Below, piece by piece: positions 1 through 12,000 of a stretch of DNA of 64,000 nt. The stretch's first letter is position 1, and every line of letters starts with the position of its first letter. The notes under the pieces are model-generated. The model was not told the origin of the DNA and did not search any database. It saw only the letters and a list, made by a program, of their open reading frames with translations. Origin of the DNA: Fomitopsis serialis. Lineage: Eukaryota > Basidiomycota > Agaricomycetes > Polyporales > Fomitopsidaceae. The DNA is taken from NCBI RefSeq assembly GCF_022376445.1, contig NW_025955046.1, forward strand, positions 62,001-126,000, in the 5' to 3' direction. The translations under genes and the position numbers were made by a program.

Positions 1-404
1 GTTGATGGAGGACTCGACAGCTTGTTGGCAGATAGGAAGCAATAGCGCATTGAAGCATGGGCCCATAGAACATGCTGTCCTCGTTGAATTGATAGAAGCT
101 GAGGCACTGCGGACTCTGCGATATGAATGGCGTCAAAACACAGGAAGTCCGATGCTGTCGAGCCACACGATGAAGGCGCCTTTTGAAGATGCACACACAT
201 GGAATGGGGCCTTAAGGCTCGACCCACTATTTCGCATCCTTCTGCGCCCTACCCTGCCTCTTCTCGGTGGACGCTTGTTATACAACGCAGAACAGACGAC
301 ACGACCTAGACAGCACTAGGTGAGCAAAAGAGCGAGTCTTGATGATGCAAAGAACTCAAATCGTGCATAAGCAGGCATGGTGTGGTATCCGTGCGTGGAC
401 GCCA
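1..404. other. No recognisable gene; upstream region of F-box gene 1
   Basis: An open stretch without stops runs along the plus strand to about 319, but its translation resembles nothing I know and has no clear start. I see no repeat, tRNA or convincing promoter element here. It probably holds the 5' flank of the F-box gene that follows. Confidence 0.4.
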
Positions 405-2309
405 ATGGCGATGGACAGACGGTTTCATGTGCCATCGATGTCCTGTCTCTCCGATGTAGACAAGATTATGATCAGCTCAGGTACGCCTATGTCGCGTCTT
501 CTCCGGGGTATCTGACACTCATCTGTGACTGCAGTGCAACAGAGGTCGGTTAGCCTTCGCTAGCTTCACTCATGACCCTCGCCTTTCTCTAACAAAAGCC
601 TGTTGCAGCTACTTCAAACCGAGAGGAGCTTGCATCTCATGCTTGCTGAGATTCACAGTCGACAAAACACCATGCTGCCGATACACCGAATGCCACCGGA
701 AGTCTTTAAAGCTATATTCGAGGATGCTTTGTCCAGGCGCACTCGGTATCTCGATGAAACGGCCATATCATGGGACTACCCAGTGTTGGGACTCACTCAG
801 TTAGCCAAGATAAGCTCGGTATGCAGGTACTGGAGGGCGATTGCTTTGGGTACGCCGACATTGTGGACCAACATCAGCCCAGGATGGATGGACCGACGTC
901 AAATCTTCAGCCGTGCGGCAACCATGTTCCTGGAACGTGCTCGCGATCTCCCTGTCGACCTCGTAGTCGATCACCACGGGCACGCAGGGAATCTCAGTAG
1001 CTTCATTACTGATCTAGGGCCCGACTTCACTTCACGTCTTCGACGCATTCACTGCCGACATGCGTGGGAGCATCTCGACATCGTCTTTAACTTCCCCGCT
1101 CCCCGCTTGGAGTCCTTGTACTTGGATGATACTCACACGGAGGTGACCGCAACAGACGTACCCCTGTTTGGAGGTCAAAATCCACAGCTGCGATATCTAT
1201 CTCTCTCCCGCATGGCCCGCATGCCCACATTCCAACTCCCTACATTGACGCATCTCCACATACATCGATGTACCGATTGTGGCCTTTCCGCCCTCCTTGC
1301 ATCTACCCCTGGGCTTACGGACCTTTCCTTATCAGAAGTTGGCGCGGATTCTTCGAATGGGACGTCGCCCTTAATGTCTCCCCTACATCTGCGGAAGCTG
1401 AAAAGGTTCGCACTTCACGGGATGTGTTGCTCCAGCGTCCGCGCGATCATGTTATATATGGCCATCCCCAGAAGTACAGCACTCCTCTTCACTGGCTGCG
1501 ACACTTTGAACGCGGAGACCATGGCATCTTCGGGCCTGCGCGACTACTTGTCTTCTCGGGCCTGGACAAGAATGTCAATCCGACCTGATGAGGAGGGAGA
1601 CTTTTGCTCAGTGACCGCAACAGATGATCACGTCGGCGTATCGTTCGACTGTGTGGCATCGAAGGAGCATCGTGATCCGGACGACTGGTGCTTCTACGAC
1701 ATCGGAGATATGCACTGGGTCATACCGCCCACTATGCCGCCGCCGTTCCAGAGTGTTCGCGAATGTTGGGTCATGGAGACCTTGCATGCCATGAACAGCT
1801 TCCGCGCGTCTGGGCTACGCGACATGCTCGGTTCCATGTGCAACTTGGAGACCTTGGTTGTATGTGCTTGGAGCCTAAAGGCAGTTCTCGAGGCGCTCTC
1901 CTTGCCATCGCAGCATGACGTGGAGGCTGGTGGGACAGAGGTTCTCGTCTGCCCCATGTTGAAGGAGCTTCACATCTTGACAACGGACGACCGGGGGTCG
2001 CGGATACTGGATGTGCTTGTCGATGCACGGTTCGACAGACTACGGTTCCTCGAGCGCGTCGTGCTTGACTACCTGCCTGGCTCTTGTGCGTCGAGCATGC
2101 GCGACTACAGGTCCGACAGACCTGTCGACGTTGTTGAGCTCACGGAGCAACCCGAGATGCCATTGCCCCTAGTGTGTTCGGTGGAGGTCCATGCCTTCTG
2201 GCCCAAGTGGCGACCTCACACAGAACATATCCTTGGTACGAAATACGAGACGCGGAAAGGGAGCCGACGGCACCCAAGATCCCGGCCCGTCATCGCTCGA
2301 AAATCGTAG
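405..2309 (+). CDS. F-box-like protein 1
   Basis: Likely an F-box adaptor of an SCF ubiquitin ligase, of the large basidiomycete F-box-like family. Near the N-terminus the protein reads PIHRMPPEVFKAIFEDAL, then CRYWRAIALGTPTLWTNI, the usual F-box helix pattern followed by the C-W-R and P-LW signature; leucine-rich segments follow and the C-terminus carries HAFWPKWRPHT. The large exon (609-2309) has no ATG at its open end and begins at a good acceptor, so I join it to exons 405-480 and 535-548 (introns 481-534 and 549-608), which gives about 596 residues in one frame. The 14-nt middle exon and its GTTAGC donor are weak. The frameshifted gene at 38.7-40.4 kb is a paralogue sharing the WPKWxPHT end. 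The substrate is unknown. Confidence 0.75.
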
Positions 2310-2894
2310 CCGTCGCACCCAAGCACAGAAAATCTTGCATCTGTAACGTGTGCTTGCTGTTCACGTCCGAGTCACTCGCTGTTCAATTGTGCTGGTGGTG
2401 GTCATTTTCTGCAAGTCGTCCGATGGATTGATACATGAACCGTATACTCCGCTATGAAGTGGTCCTCTTACTACCGGTGGCAATTAGTACAGCAGATTCG
2501 ACAAGATGTATTGATCACTTACATCAGGAGAATACAAGAATACACACGCGCCGGCATACTGGGACATTGCCCTGAACGATGCTGGGCTGCCGTCGAGACA
2601 TAGATATCGATGGATGTAAGTAGAGGTACCGCATGGGGTATCATGCACCGACCTCGCTCAAGCACACACAAAACACAACACATTCCTCGCACCGACCCTG
2701 AGTGGCACTGTCAGAGGTGTGGATCCATACACATTAATATTTAGTGCTACATCGAGGTGCGTGGCCATTATCCTGAGTGACCTCAGGCTCGTGTAGAGAT
2801 ACAGACAATAGAAGCTGACAAATGTGGTATCCCAGATAGCTCTAGAAGCCGAGGTACACCATGTAATCGGGCCACCGTCTGGAGCCGGACAGCA
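2310..2894. other. Intergenic, no gene seen
   Basis: About 600 bp between the end of F-box gene 1 and the edge of the duplicated monooxygenase block. Reading frames are short and unconvincing on both strands and I recognise no element. Confidence 0.4.
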
Positions 2895-5181
2895 AGTTTA
2901 CTCGAGGCAAGTACTGACTTGGAAGTTGCGCCACTCTGAGACGTGCGATGGTCGATGGTCTTGAGCCCGCCAGTAGTCTTCGGCTAACCCTGCTACACAG
3001 CCTGGGTCGCTAGCAACTTCATCGGGCGACAAGTGCGTAGCTGCACTTTACAGCAAGGGAGCCCTGGCGATATCAAGCTTCTCCTCATGGCCTTCGAGCG
3101 ATATCTCCCCCACCGTCAGCTGCGAGCCTGCCACCGCCTGCTGACCAGCGTTCGCCGACGGCCGCACATCTCGCGAAGTATGATTCGAGCTCTCCATACC
3201 CGGTCGCCCCACGGGGCCACGGTCCCGACTATGCCGTCCGGGCGAACGACGACCAAGCCACCCTCCGCCGCATCACCGCATACTTTGCATACGCATCCCC
3301 GGTCACGTCGTAGGCTGAGATGCCCAACGGCTGCTCGCCCAGCGTCTCAGCGGACTGCAGCGCACCCTCCCCACGCGGGATCGTCAAGAACGCGAACACG
3401 GGCGCGCGTGTGCGCGTGAACGCGTCTGGCGCATCCAGCGCCTGCTTGAGTGCGAGGTATTTGCCCGCGCACGCCGCGTTCAGCGCGCGCCCGCAGGTGT
3501 CGCCTCCAGCGCGCCGGCAAAGACGAGGATCCAGAACCGCCCAGAGTACGGCATCAGCTCGTAGAGCCGTCGCGGGAACGCGGCGCCTGGGAGGACGAGC
3601 GCGACGTCTGGCGCACGACGGCCCAGGAGCGCGGCCGCAGGCGTCGCACTCGCGCCGGCGCGGCGGTTCAGCACGTTCTCCGTGTACGAGATGCCGAGGC
3701 CGACGGTGAAGGACGCGTTGGTGGTGAAGACCTCGTCGAGGTACGAGTTGACGTCGGCGTCGGGTGGCGCGCGGAAGTGGCTGGGGATCTTGCCAGAGAT
3801 GAGCGACGCGATGTCGCGATCTAGCTGATTAGGTACTGTGCGGAGGCGCGGCGCTCGGCGTCGTACGTGTCGAGCACGCTCTCGTGCAGCCACCCTTGAG
3901 CACCCCGGCGAGCTTCCAGGCGAGGTTGTCGCGTCGTGGATGCCTGTGTTCATGCCCTAGGGACAGTGTTTCGTCGGGTCAGCTCTGGCACGCGTTACAG
4001 TGAGAGCACCCTGACCTGGGCCGCACCGGAGGAGTGCGTGTGTGCCGCGTCGCCCGCTAGAAGGACCGGCCCGTCCTTGAACGTCTCCGCCACGCGTTGC
4101 CCGATCGCGTACACCGTCCACCAGTCCAGCTCGACAAAGTCCAGAGTGAACGGCCGGACGGCTTTCTTGGCCTCCGCCATGATGACTTCAGCGGTCGGTG
4201 ACTCCCCATTCTGACCGAAGAGATGTTGTGGGCAGACGAAGCCGATCCGAGTGCGCCCGTTATCGATCGGGGTCCAGAGAACGTTGCCATGCTCGATGGA
4301 TTCGATCGCGACGCCGCCCCTCCTGCTATGCGGCATGTCCGTGCGCACAACAGCGTCCATGCGCACCCAACGATGATTTGAGTTTGTTCCAGGAAACGGG
4401 ATCCGGCAAATGGAACGGACGGTGGAGCGTCCCCCGTCAGCTCCTACCAGGTATCTGCTATTGAGTGGTTGTTATTTCGGAAGGGCGAGTTACACCCGGT
4501 GTGGACTAACCAGCGAACTTGGTAAGTTCTTTGATCCTCTTGTATTGTCGCAAGTACGGGGTACGGTGCGGTTGGATCAATAGAGTAGTCGATGAGTTTT
4601 GCGGGAGCTCGGAGGGCAGTCGGGTCGATGTATTGTATGGCCTCTCTCAAGGCAGCTTCAAGGTACTTTTGCCTGACACTGAAGCTGTTGGGGAGTTGAG
4701 AGGTGACCATGATGATGGTAAGAGGAGGTACTTCGCACCTGAATTCGAAGAAGGTGTTGCCTGCGATAGCGTCGCGCACGAAGGACCACCCTCGTGCTGG
4801 TACTTCTTTGCCATCTTTGAAAGTGATTGTCTCTCTGTGAACAGCGCCGGTCAAGCAAAAAATAACTGTTAAGTGAATAGAGCATATACTTGACCAAGAA
4901 TCCTATGTCTGCAATCCGAGCGTACATTCCGATCAGGTCAAGGAGCTCGACGGAGCGAGAGTAGAGCATGCATGCCCTTCCATACGAGGCCTGTGCCGCT
5001 TTATCGTACTGTTCTAAATCATGGTTTACTCAGCTTCTGCTCGGGGACATGCACAAGTGACCAACGAACCTACTGCAAGTGCAACAACCCCGGCCTTTAG
5101 CAGCATATACGTTGCTACGAGGGCTGTGGGGCCACCACCAACGACTAGGACATCCATTGCAGTAGGAGCAGGAGAGTACAT
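2895..5181 (-). repeat. Inverted segmental duplication, arm A
   Basis: This block repeats 30280 to about 32600 in inverted orientation. Similarity covers the whole monooxygenase gene and continues about 150 bp past its stop (shared words such as agagtggcgcaact near 2930 on the minus strand). It stops close to the start codons, since the upstream flanks of the two copies look unrelated. Confidence 0.8.
3048..5181 (-). pseudogene. FAD-dependent monooxygenase, decayed copy A
   Basis: A degenerate copy of the class A flavoprotein monooxygenase (phenol hydroxylase type) at 30280-32436, on the opposite strand. From the start at 5181 it keeps the GGGPTALVATYMLLK nucleotide-binding loop, the RSTVR-region exon and the FAD motif GDAAHTHSSGAAQ. 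The same introns are present. In the last exon it has lost single bases relative to copy B near 3928, 3894, 3826, 3486 and 3272, and further small losses near 3212 and 3160. The first three together restore the frame after a garbled stretch of about 40 residues; the later ones destroy the C-terminal thioredoxin-like domain. Every indel I found is a deletion. The stop at 3048 aligns with that of copy B. I call it a pseudogene, but consensus deletion errors cannot be excluded. Confidence 0.8.
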
Positions 5182-7607
5182 GCTCGTTCTGATACGGGTT
5201 CGTGTAGCAGGATAGAAAGGATCCAGTCGTGGCGAGCAAACTTCACAACACTAGTATGCGCGCCAGAAAGAGGCGGTGCATAACAAGACAATTGATGCAC
5301 ACAATTCTTTTTCGGCGCGTTTACTTGGAGATAGAAGTCAACCCAGAGTTTGCAAGTGTGATGAACCTCTGCTTACCACGGTCGTCCGCTTGAACTCCTA
5401 TCTGGGCGTCGCGAGACGTATATGCACTGGTGAGCTCCAAACCCTTGGAGGAGAATACAAGGTTCTCGCTTGTCGATCTTTTTCAAGACGTCATCAAGAG
5501 TTCTGCAGTGATGTGACGGAGGCCGCTCGGCGGGGATCTACACCTCTGTCCGAGAAGTTGCGTTTCAAGACTGCCTCGCGACAGCCCAACAATACACCGC
5601 CGATGATACTGCGAGTGCGTGGCACTGGCCTGGGAGTCTGGCAAGAACGTGCCATTGTGCAGCTTTGTGTGTGAAGTGGAGCGCTCGCAGCTCGACATCA
5701 AGACCCATCGTATTACAGCCATACGCCGGTAGGTAGCCCGGTGTGTCGCCGAGAGTGATCCTACAACGCCTTGTAGTATACCCGGGTCACCTACGTGGTA
5801 TGTACACAGATAGTATACGGCGCGGGCCGGCCCAGCGAACGGAAGCAGCTCCGCACCGACGAAATGCGAGTGTGCCGATGCGCATTCTGTCAGGACGATC
5901 CCAGCAAGTTGCAGACGACGCCGATATGTCGCGTATGGATTCAAGTTCAAGCTGGACTTTTGCGCCGATGAGGTATGCACGGCCGACGAGGACCATCCCC
6001 GAGCCGACGCACTCGGACTCGGCCATGCATACGAGCCGGCTCGACGGAGAGTTGGTTGGGGAGAACGAGAGATAGGAAGAGGATTCTCGACGCCACAAAC
6101 TTCATGACGCCTTGGTACCCGAGATAAGGACTCGGTGGGTGCGCGCGCGGTGTCGACCGAGATCGAGTCGAGCGAGGGACGACCAGGGCGGACCTGAGCC
6201 GCATTGTAGTGGCCATTACTGCCATAGCTGGCCCTCGCCTGGAGCTGGTCCCTGCCACACAGAGTCCCGTCAGTACGAGTGAGCGCACGCGCGGACGTAC
6301 CCGGCGGCCTCACGCTCCACACACCCCACACCCCTCGGCACGCTAGAACACCCGCCCCCTTCCACGCCGAATGTTCCTCGCAGCGCACCGATCGCGGAAC
6401 CCAGATCACGATCTGTCCATCTGCGCGCACCGGGCCCGGCGACGTTCCTGCCCGACGCCCTCTGATGCGCCACACCGGCGGGTGGTTCTCGCGCCGGGCT
6501 ATATATGGACGGAGAGAACCGAACTGCCGTGGTCGCGGTGGGTGGTGGTCGATCGGGCGGGGCCGCCCGGCGGACGCTGAGCAGGTACGTATATGCGCTT
6601 GCTGGTACCAAATGCGACAGGGTGTACTAGTGAACCCGCTAAGAGTAACAGTAGCTTGAATACGGATGGCCAAAATTGGTATTGGTTGGCAGGGAGGAGG
6701 TGGCTGAAACGACGTACAGTCAGCCACACCGTGACGGCGGCACCCGTACTAACGACTGTCGCAGTTGTCTGCCAGTGGCAGTGGACTGCGGCGGCGCCTG
6801 GCCGTTTGCAGTATTTGATCTGCATATGTAGGTGCGCAGCACAGGAACGGTGTCAAATGACAACGACCGAGGCAGCCAAGTGGGCCACTGGGACACCACG
6901 ACAAATGCGACGACAGGTTTGACAGCGTTCCGAGTCAGTCAGCTGCAGTCAGCGTAACGGAGGTGGGTGGTGTACTCGAGGCTTCCGCGACGAGCGCAGG
7001 GTGCGAGTCGATGATAGCCACGGGATCGTCAATCGATGTGAGCGCGTGGAGGTCGTCCGTCGGGTGAGGGAAAGCGGAAGGGGCGGGGAGCATCCAGGAA
7101 CATCTGCTTATGGTAATGAATCTGCCAGATCGGGGCGCATCGGGCTGGTGCGATCGAGGCGTCGGCCCGCCCGAGTCCGCGTCCGCATCCTTTTCCCACC
7201 CTCCCTTCCGCCTTGTGCCGCCGCGTTGGTCGCGCGCGACGCACAGCAAGGACGCAGCACAGCATGGGCCCCGCTCGTACGCCCGTCGGGGAAGCGTCGC
7301 GCGCGTTCCTGGGCCGAACATGGCCTGGGAGGATTACGGCTGCGAGATCTGTGGGGGCGTTTGTGGCAGGGAGATAACCGGGCGGGCCCTCATTGGACGA
7401 TAAGCAGCGCCCCCGCCCTACGTCGCAGTGCCAAGGCAGGCCGGACACCATTTATGAACGCAGCGCGGACGCGTTCCTCCTTCTCTTCTTCCTCCGAAGT
7501 CGTCGTTGACTCGCCCCTCGCCCGCCCACCGCGTCAGCCGCCGCGCGCGACCCCCCTCCCCCTTCCCCGACAGCGACCGCACGCACACATCTTCTGGCGT
7601 CGCAACT
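5182..7607. other. 2.4 kb without an assignable gene
   Basis: Long open frames occur on both strands (one on the minus strand from 6727 to 5483), but their translations are arginine- and proline-rich shadows with no family resemblance. A minus-strand ATG near 6105 opens a short hydrophobic, signal-like stretch (KFVASRILFLSLVLP) that ends after about 50 residues; a small secreted protein there is possible but unsupported. The right part is the ammonium transporter promoter. Confidence 0.35.
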
Positions 7608-9168
7608 ATGGTCAACGTCACCTACGATGCCTGTGAGTCGCGTTCAGTGGACTCACGCGAGCCTTGTACTGATCTTCACGCAGCTGGCGACCTTCAGTGG
7701 TACGATCCCAGCAGCGACACCACCTTGTCTACAACCTCGGCGACATTGCCTGGGTCCTCGCTTCCACCGCCCTCGTCTGGATCATGATTCCCGGCGTCGG
7801 CTTCTTCTACTCTGGTCTCCTCCGCCGCAAGAACGCACTCAGTATGATCTGGATGTCTATGATGACTCTCGCGGTGGTTTCATTTCAAGTGAGTGCATCC
7901 CTTTCTTCTGTCCGGCCTCCATATTGTTGGCGTTGGGTCGCTTCACTATATGCGTCGAAATCCCTCGGTATATGCGCCGAAATCACTCGGTCTATCACCA
8001 AAACCTCGGTATATGCGGTGTCTTGTCTCATTCCCGCTTCTACGCATCGTTTGAACGTCGGCCTGCTCGCGCAGCGTGCTTTTTCACGGAGACCGAGGAC
8101 TCAGCAGTTCGGGGGTGTGCACAACGAGGCCGCCGCTTCTCATGCCTGGCGTCTGCCTCTGACACGCCTGTCGAGATGCTGAGTTGCCCACACCGTGGTC
8201 CTCCCGAGCTTCCCGCCTCCGTCTACCTGTGGTCCCCCATTTCTGCGCTTACTGCTGTCGGGCGTGAGCCACAAAACCCGCCCACACATCTCGTGTTTCA
8301 GGGTGGCGTGACGCGTTGGTTCACACTGCCATGCAGGCGTAGGAATGGCCCACAGTGCGTTGATGGTCCACATTCAATTGCTTGCGGTGCCTGTCATTCC
8401 ATATGCGGCGTAGGAAGAGTACATCGCCGGTATTCCAGCATTAGCGTCGACTTTTCTTCCGTTCTCTGCGCCTGTAAGATCAATTGCTGACAGCCTTCCC
8501 TTCACAGTGGTTTTTCTGGGGGTGAGCAAGAACGCGCAAATGAAACGCACGAATGTGCCCGCTGACAGACGATACCACGACAGATTTCACTAGCTTTCAG
8601 CGACACCGCGACAAATCACTATATTGGTAACCTCCGTGAGTACCGGTTGCTTAGTTCTGGCGTCGCGAAGGTGGCAGCATCTTAATGCGGCTACGTCCGA
8701 GTCGATTACGCTCAGCGACTCCTGCGTTTGACCGCATACACCATGCTAACCTCACTTTGATTTTCAGAATACTTCGGTCTCAAGGGCGTCCTCGAGAAGC
8801 CCTCCGTCGGGTCAACGCGCATCCCATCCATCGCCTTCTGCGTCTTCCAGCTAATGTTCGCCGCCATCACACCTATGCTCGCGATCGGCGCGTTCGCCGA
8901 GCGTGCGCGGCTAGGCCCGGTCATGGTCTTCGTGTTCGTATGGTCGACGATCGTGTACGACCCGATCGCGTGCTGGACGTGGAACTCCTCCGGGTGGGCC
9001 TTCATCCTCGGCGGGCTCGACTTCGCGGGAGGCACGCCCGTGCATATCTCGAGCGGTACGGCGGCGCTCGCGATCTCGATCTACCTGGGCAAACGCAGGG
9101 GTTACGGAACGGAGCGGTTGGCGTACAAGCCGCACAACACGAGCTACGTCGTGCTCGGGACGATCTTC

Positions 9169-9203
<35 letters not shown>

Positions 9204-10045
9204 TGCGCTGAGCGCGAACCTGCGCGCGGTGCAGGCGTGCATCGTCACCAACTTGGCTGCGTCCGTCGGCGGTCTTACCTGGATGCTCTGGGTGCGTACA
9301 GCTTGCTCGAAAGCCTGACTAGATGCTGACGCCATGACAGGACTATCGCCTGGAACGCAAGTGGTCGACGGTCGGCTTCTGCTCCGGCGCGATCGCCGGC
9401 CTCGTCGCTATTACGCCTGGGTCCGGGTACGTCGGCTCGCCCGCCGCTGTGCTCTTCGGATTCATGGCGGGCACGGTGTGCAACTTCGCGACGCAGCTCA
9501 AGTTCTACTTCGGGTACGACGACTGCCTGGACATCTTCGCCTCGCACGCGATCGGCGGCGTGGTCGGGAACATCCTGACGGCCCTGTTCGCGCAGGCGAG
9601 CGTTGCGGGCTTCGACCACATCGCCGTCATCCCCGGCGGCTGGCTCGACCACCACTGGATCCAGCTCGGGTACCAGCTCGCGGACTCGGTGTCGGGCATG
9701 TCGTACTCGTTCGTGATGACTACGGTCATCCTCTGGGTCATGCACTACATCCCGGGCCTGCGCCTGCGCTCGTCGGAGGAGGCGGAGATCCTCGGGATCG
9801 ACGACACGGAGATGGGCGAGTTCGCGTACGACTACGTCGGCCTGGACTTTGTCGCGGGCGGCGGGGGCGGCGTGTTCCACGACGACATGCGCGAGGACCG
9901 GGGTGCGATCGCGGGCGGGCGGGAGCCGCAGCACAGCAAGCTGCACATGCACGAGCACGACGTGGAGGTGCAGGAGCGCGGCGCGGCGCCGGGCAACCAC
10001 GAGAGCGCGAGCGCGAGCACGGTGGACGAGAAGGCGCAACAGTAG
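7608..10045 (+). CDS. Ammonium transporter (AMT/MEP family)
   Basis: Plasma-membrane ammonium permease with about 11 transmembrane segments, for nitrogen scavenging and possibly nitrogen sensing. Diagnostic stretches include GVGFFYSGLLRRKNALSM, ITPMLAIGAFAERARLGP, DFAGGTPVHISSG, WFGWFGFNGGSALSAN and FASHAIGGVVGN, ending in a hydrophilic histidine- and glutamate-rich tail. By eye the exons are 7608-7632, 7698-7888, 8508-8521, 8584-8635, 8768-9291 and 9341-10045, about 503 residues. Two oddities: the intron at 7889-8507 is 619 nt, far above its neighbours, and the joint between the 14-nt exon (WFFWG) and the next one (SLAFSDTATNHYIGNL) is short by one base, so the frame fails there. The rest is so well conserved that a consensus error is as likely as a real lesion. 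Confidence 0.9.
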
Positions 10046-10995
10046 ATGGGTGGGACTGTAGAGGATTCGGCTTGGATTAATGTGAAGTAGATGTAGGAGA
10101 ATGGGGCGGGAGAAGACAAAACGTCGTTCATTTACATATCCGTATAACCAGATCTCGCGGCGGCCATACATATCCTAGTATTGTGGCATTGCGCGCACAC
10201 CTGTCTCAAGTACCTAGATACATAATGTACGTCTTCCAATGCATCGCTTTCGATATTTCTATATCATGACCTGTGCATGCTGTACCAGTATGACTCTGTT
10301 TCTGTGGCGCACTTCACTGTTTGAGCTGTCTGCGTTCCTTCTGCCCAGATGGCTGTATGGGTTCCCTTGAGGTGATACCTACCGGCCAGCGCAGTGCGAA
10401 CGTCGCGGGGAAGATGAGGACGGCTGGGCGCGGCTGTAGGTAAGTAGGTGGCGCGAAGCTCAGAGCCCGACACAACTCCTACATCTCGTACCGAGCAGCG
10501 CGATCAAGCTTCAGGACTGGGCACTCTAGTAAAGTGGGTAACCAAGAATGTGACGTCTTCGCCCGAATCCACGCTCACCGGAGCCTCGCGATGGTAAAGA
10601 GTACGTGGATGAGTTGTCGTTGTTGTGGAGAGATCAGTCTGACTTTTTCTGAATTTATCCTCGGACGAGCGGTCACCGGTCAAGAGCTCGAGGGAGATGA
10701 TATCGGAACGAACGATTGCAGTGTAGCCTGTGTTGTCAAAGTTTCAAAGAGCCGTTCAGTTCTGTGGCATATGCATAAAAGGACGTCCTCAAGTAGATTC
10801 AAAGTAGATTGTTCCCAAAATCACGTGCACGTGCATGTCTCCCTCCGACAGGCGCCTTCGCATCTAATTCTACCACCGGCGTCAGTGAGCTACGACAGTT
10901 ACGACGCCTCGATGAGTACACGAATACCATAAGTATGGTAAGTATACATCGATGTCATGCAGCGTCTTCACAACGGCATATGACTGATGAGTACA
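10046..10995. other. Intergenic with a small duplicated remnant
   Basis: No intact gene. Between about 10210 and 10480 the sequence is a shortened relative of 32670-33120 in the same orientation, with shared words around tgggttcccttgaggtgat and cgaacgtcgcggggaagatg. The middle part of the 32.8-33.1 kb sequence is missing here. Nothing is recognised between 10480 and 10995. Confidence 0.5.
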
Positions 10996-12000
10996 GGTTA
11001 CTCTCGCGGGACCGAACCATATTGCAGAGTCCACTGACGAAGCGCACAGTGAGCAACGCGGCACGACGACGTCGACTACAAGACTGCCGAGGAAATCGGA
11101 GGGTCGATATATGCCGCAGACCTGTATGTGCAAGCTTCTGTATCTTTGACCAGGGGGGACTAGGCTCATGCGGTCCGAATAGGAGGCACGGAAACTGACG
11201 CAGACGCGTCACACCCCAAACGACCTCTCACTGGCAGCTTGCTCTCAGCTCGATCAAGCTCAGTCCCGGTATCGGGAAATTGCTGTTCAATGACATTACT
11301 CAACAGCCGCAAATCGCATTCTGACAGGGGTATCTCCTCCCGCCGCGGCTATCTCCTCTAGTACGTCTATCGCTGTCTTCGTCTAGCATACCGTTCATTG
11401 ATACATTGTCACTCACCAGTACTGTTTGTCCGGTTCATGGATGACGTTCATGATTAAGAACATTTCCGGGGCCTCGGGCGGATCCTTTACATCGTGACGT
11501 CCAGTATGAATGGGACAGACGGCATCTCACTCAACGAGTTCATCTTAAGCATGCCCTAACACTGCATCGCGCTCATGGAAGGCATTGGTGTTCGAGAAGG
11601 TATGAAGCGCGACCTCCAGTCGGACATCAAGCGCCCAGGGAAGAGGAGAGCAGCAAAAACAACGCGCCGCTGATGCAGCATGAGCGAGGACAAGGAGTAG
11701 AGACCTGCTCTCGCATTGCTTCATCGGGTCTCAATGCGGTCGACGGCGTCGGCGTGCAGGAGGGCCGTATCCTGTTCGCGACGACGAGCAAACATTAGGC
11801 TCTGGACCCTGTGCTCTGACGACCCGGGCGGAAGGTTATCCACTTCGAGTTCAAGCTTGCAAGTTGAAGTCAAGCGGAGAACCTCTTGAAGTGCTTCTAC
11901 ACGCTGAGACTCTAGGGTTGGCCGAGGCCACGACTCCATATGCGGCAGCATGGGCAGCGATGGAAAGCATCGTGAAATTTTTAGTACGAAGGTCTCAGCG
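10996..12000 (+). pseudogene. BCS1-like AAA ATPase, dead copy
   Basis: A strongly eroded relative of the intact gene at 44961-46831, on the same strand. Matching landmarks appear in order: the exon starting tactctcgcgg (about 11000), the cgacctctcac block (11221), ctgacaggggtatctcctcc (about 11320), the region that should encode the P-loop (about 11420-11470), the catcgcgctcatggaaggcat Walker B region (about 11565), the caggagggccgtatcctgtt segment (11757) and gcggagaacctctt (11876). The P-loop glycines and lysine are gone and stops occur in every frame. It contributes no protein; it shows that this gene was duplicated and one copy lost. Confidence 0.8.

Noticed and set aside
5483..6727. 414-codon open frame on the minus strand
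   Set aside because: The composition is arginine/proline/serine-rich with no domain or secondary-structure logic, and several other frames overlap it. In GC-rich DNA such frames are common by chance.
9275..10171. 298-codon minus-strand frame over the ammonium transporter
   Set aside because: It is a shadow of the transporter exon; the plus strand carries unmistakable AMT motifs.
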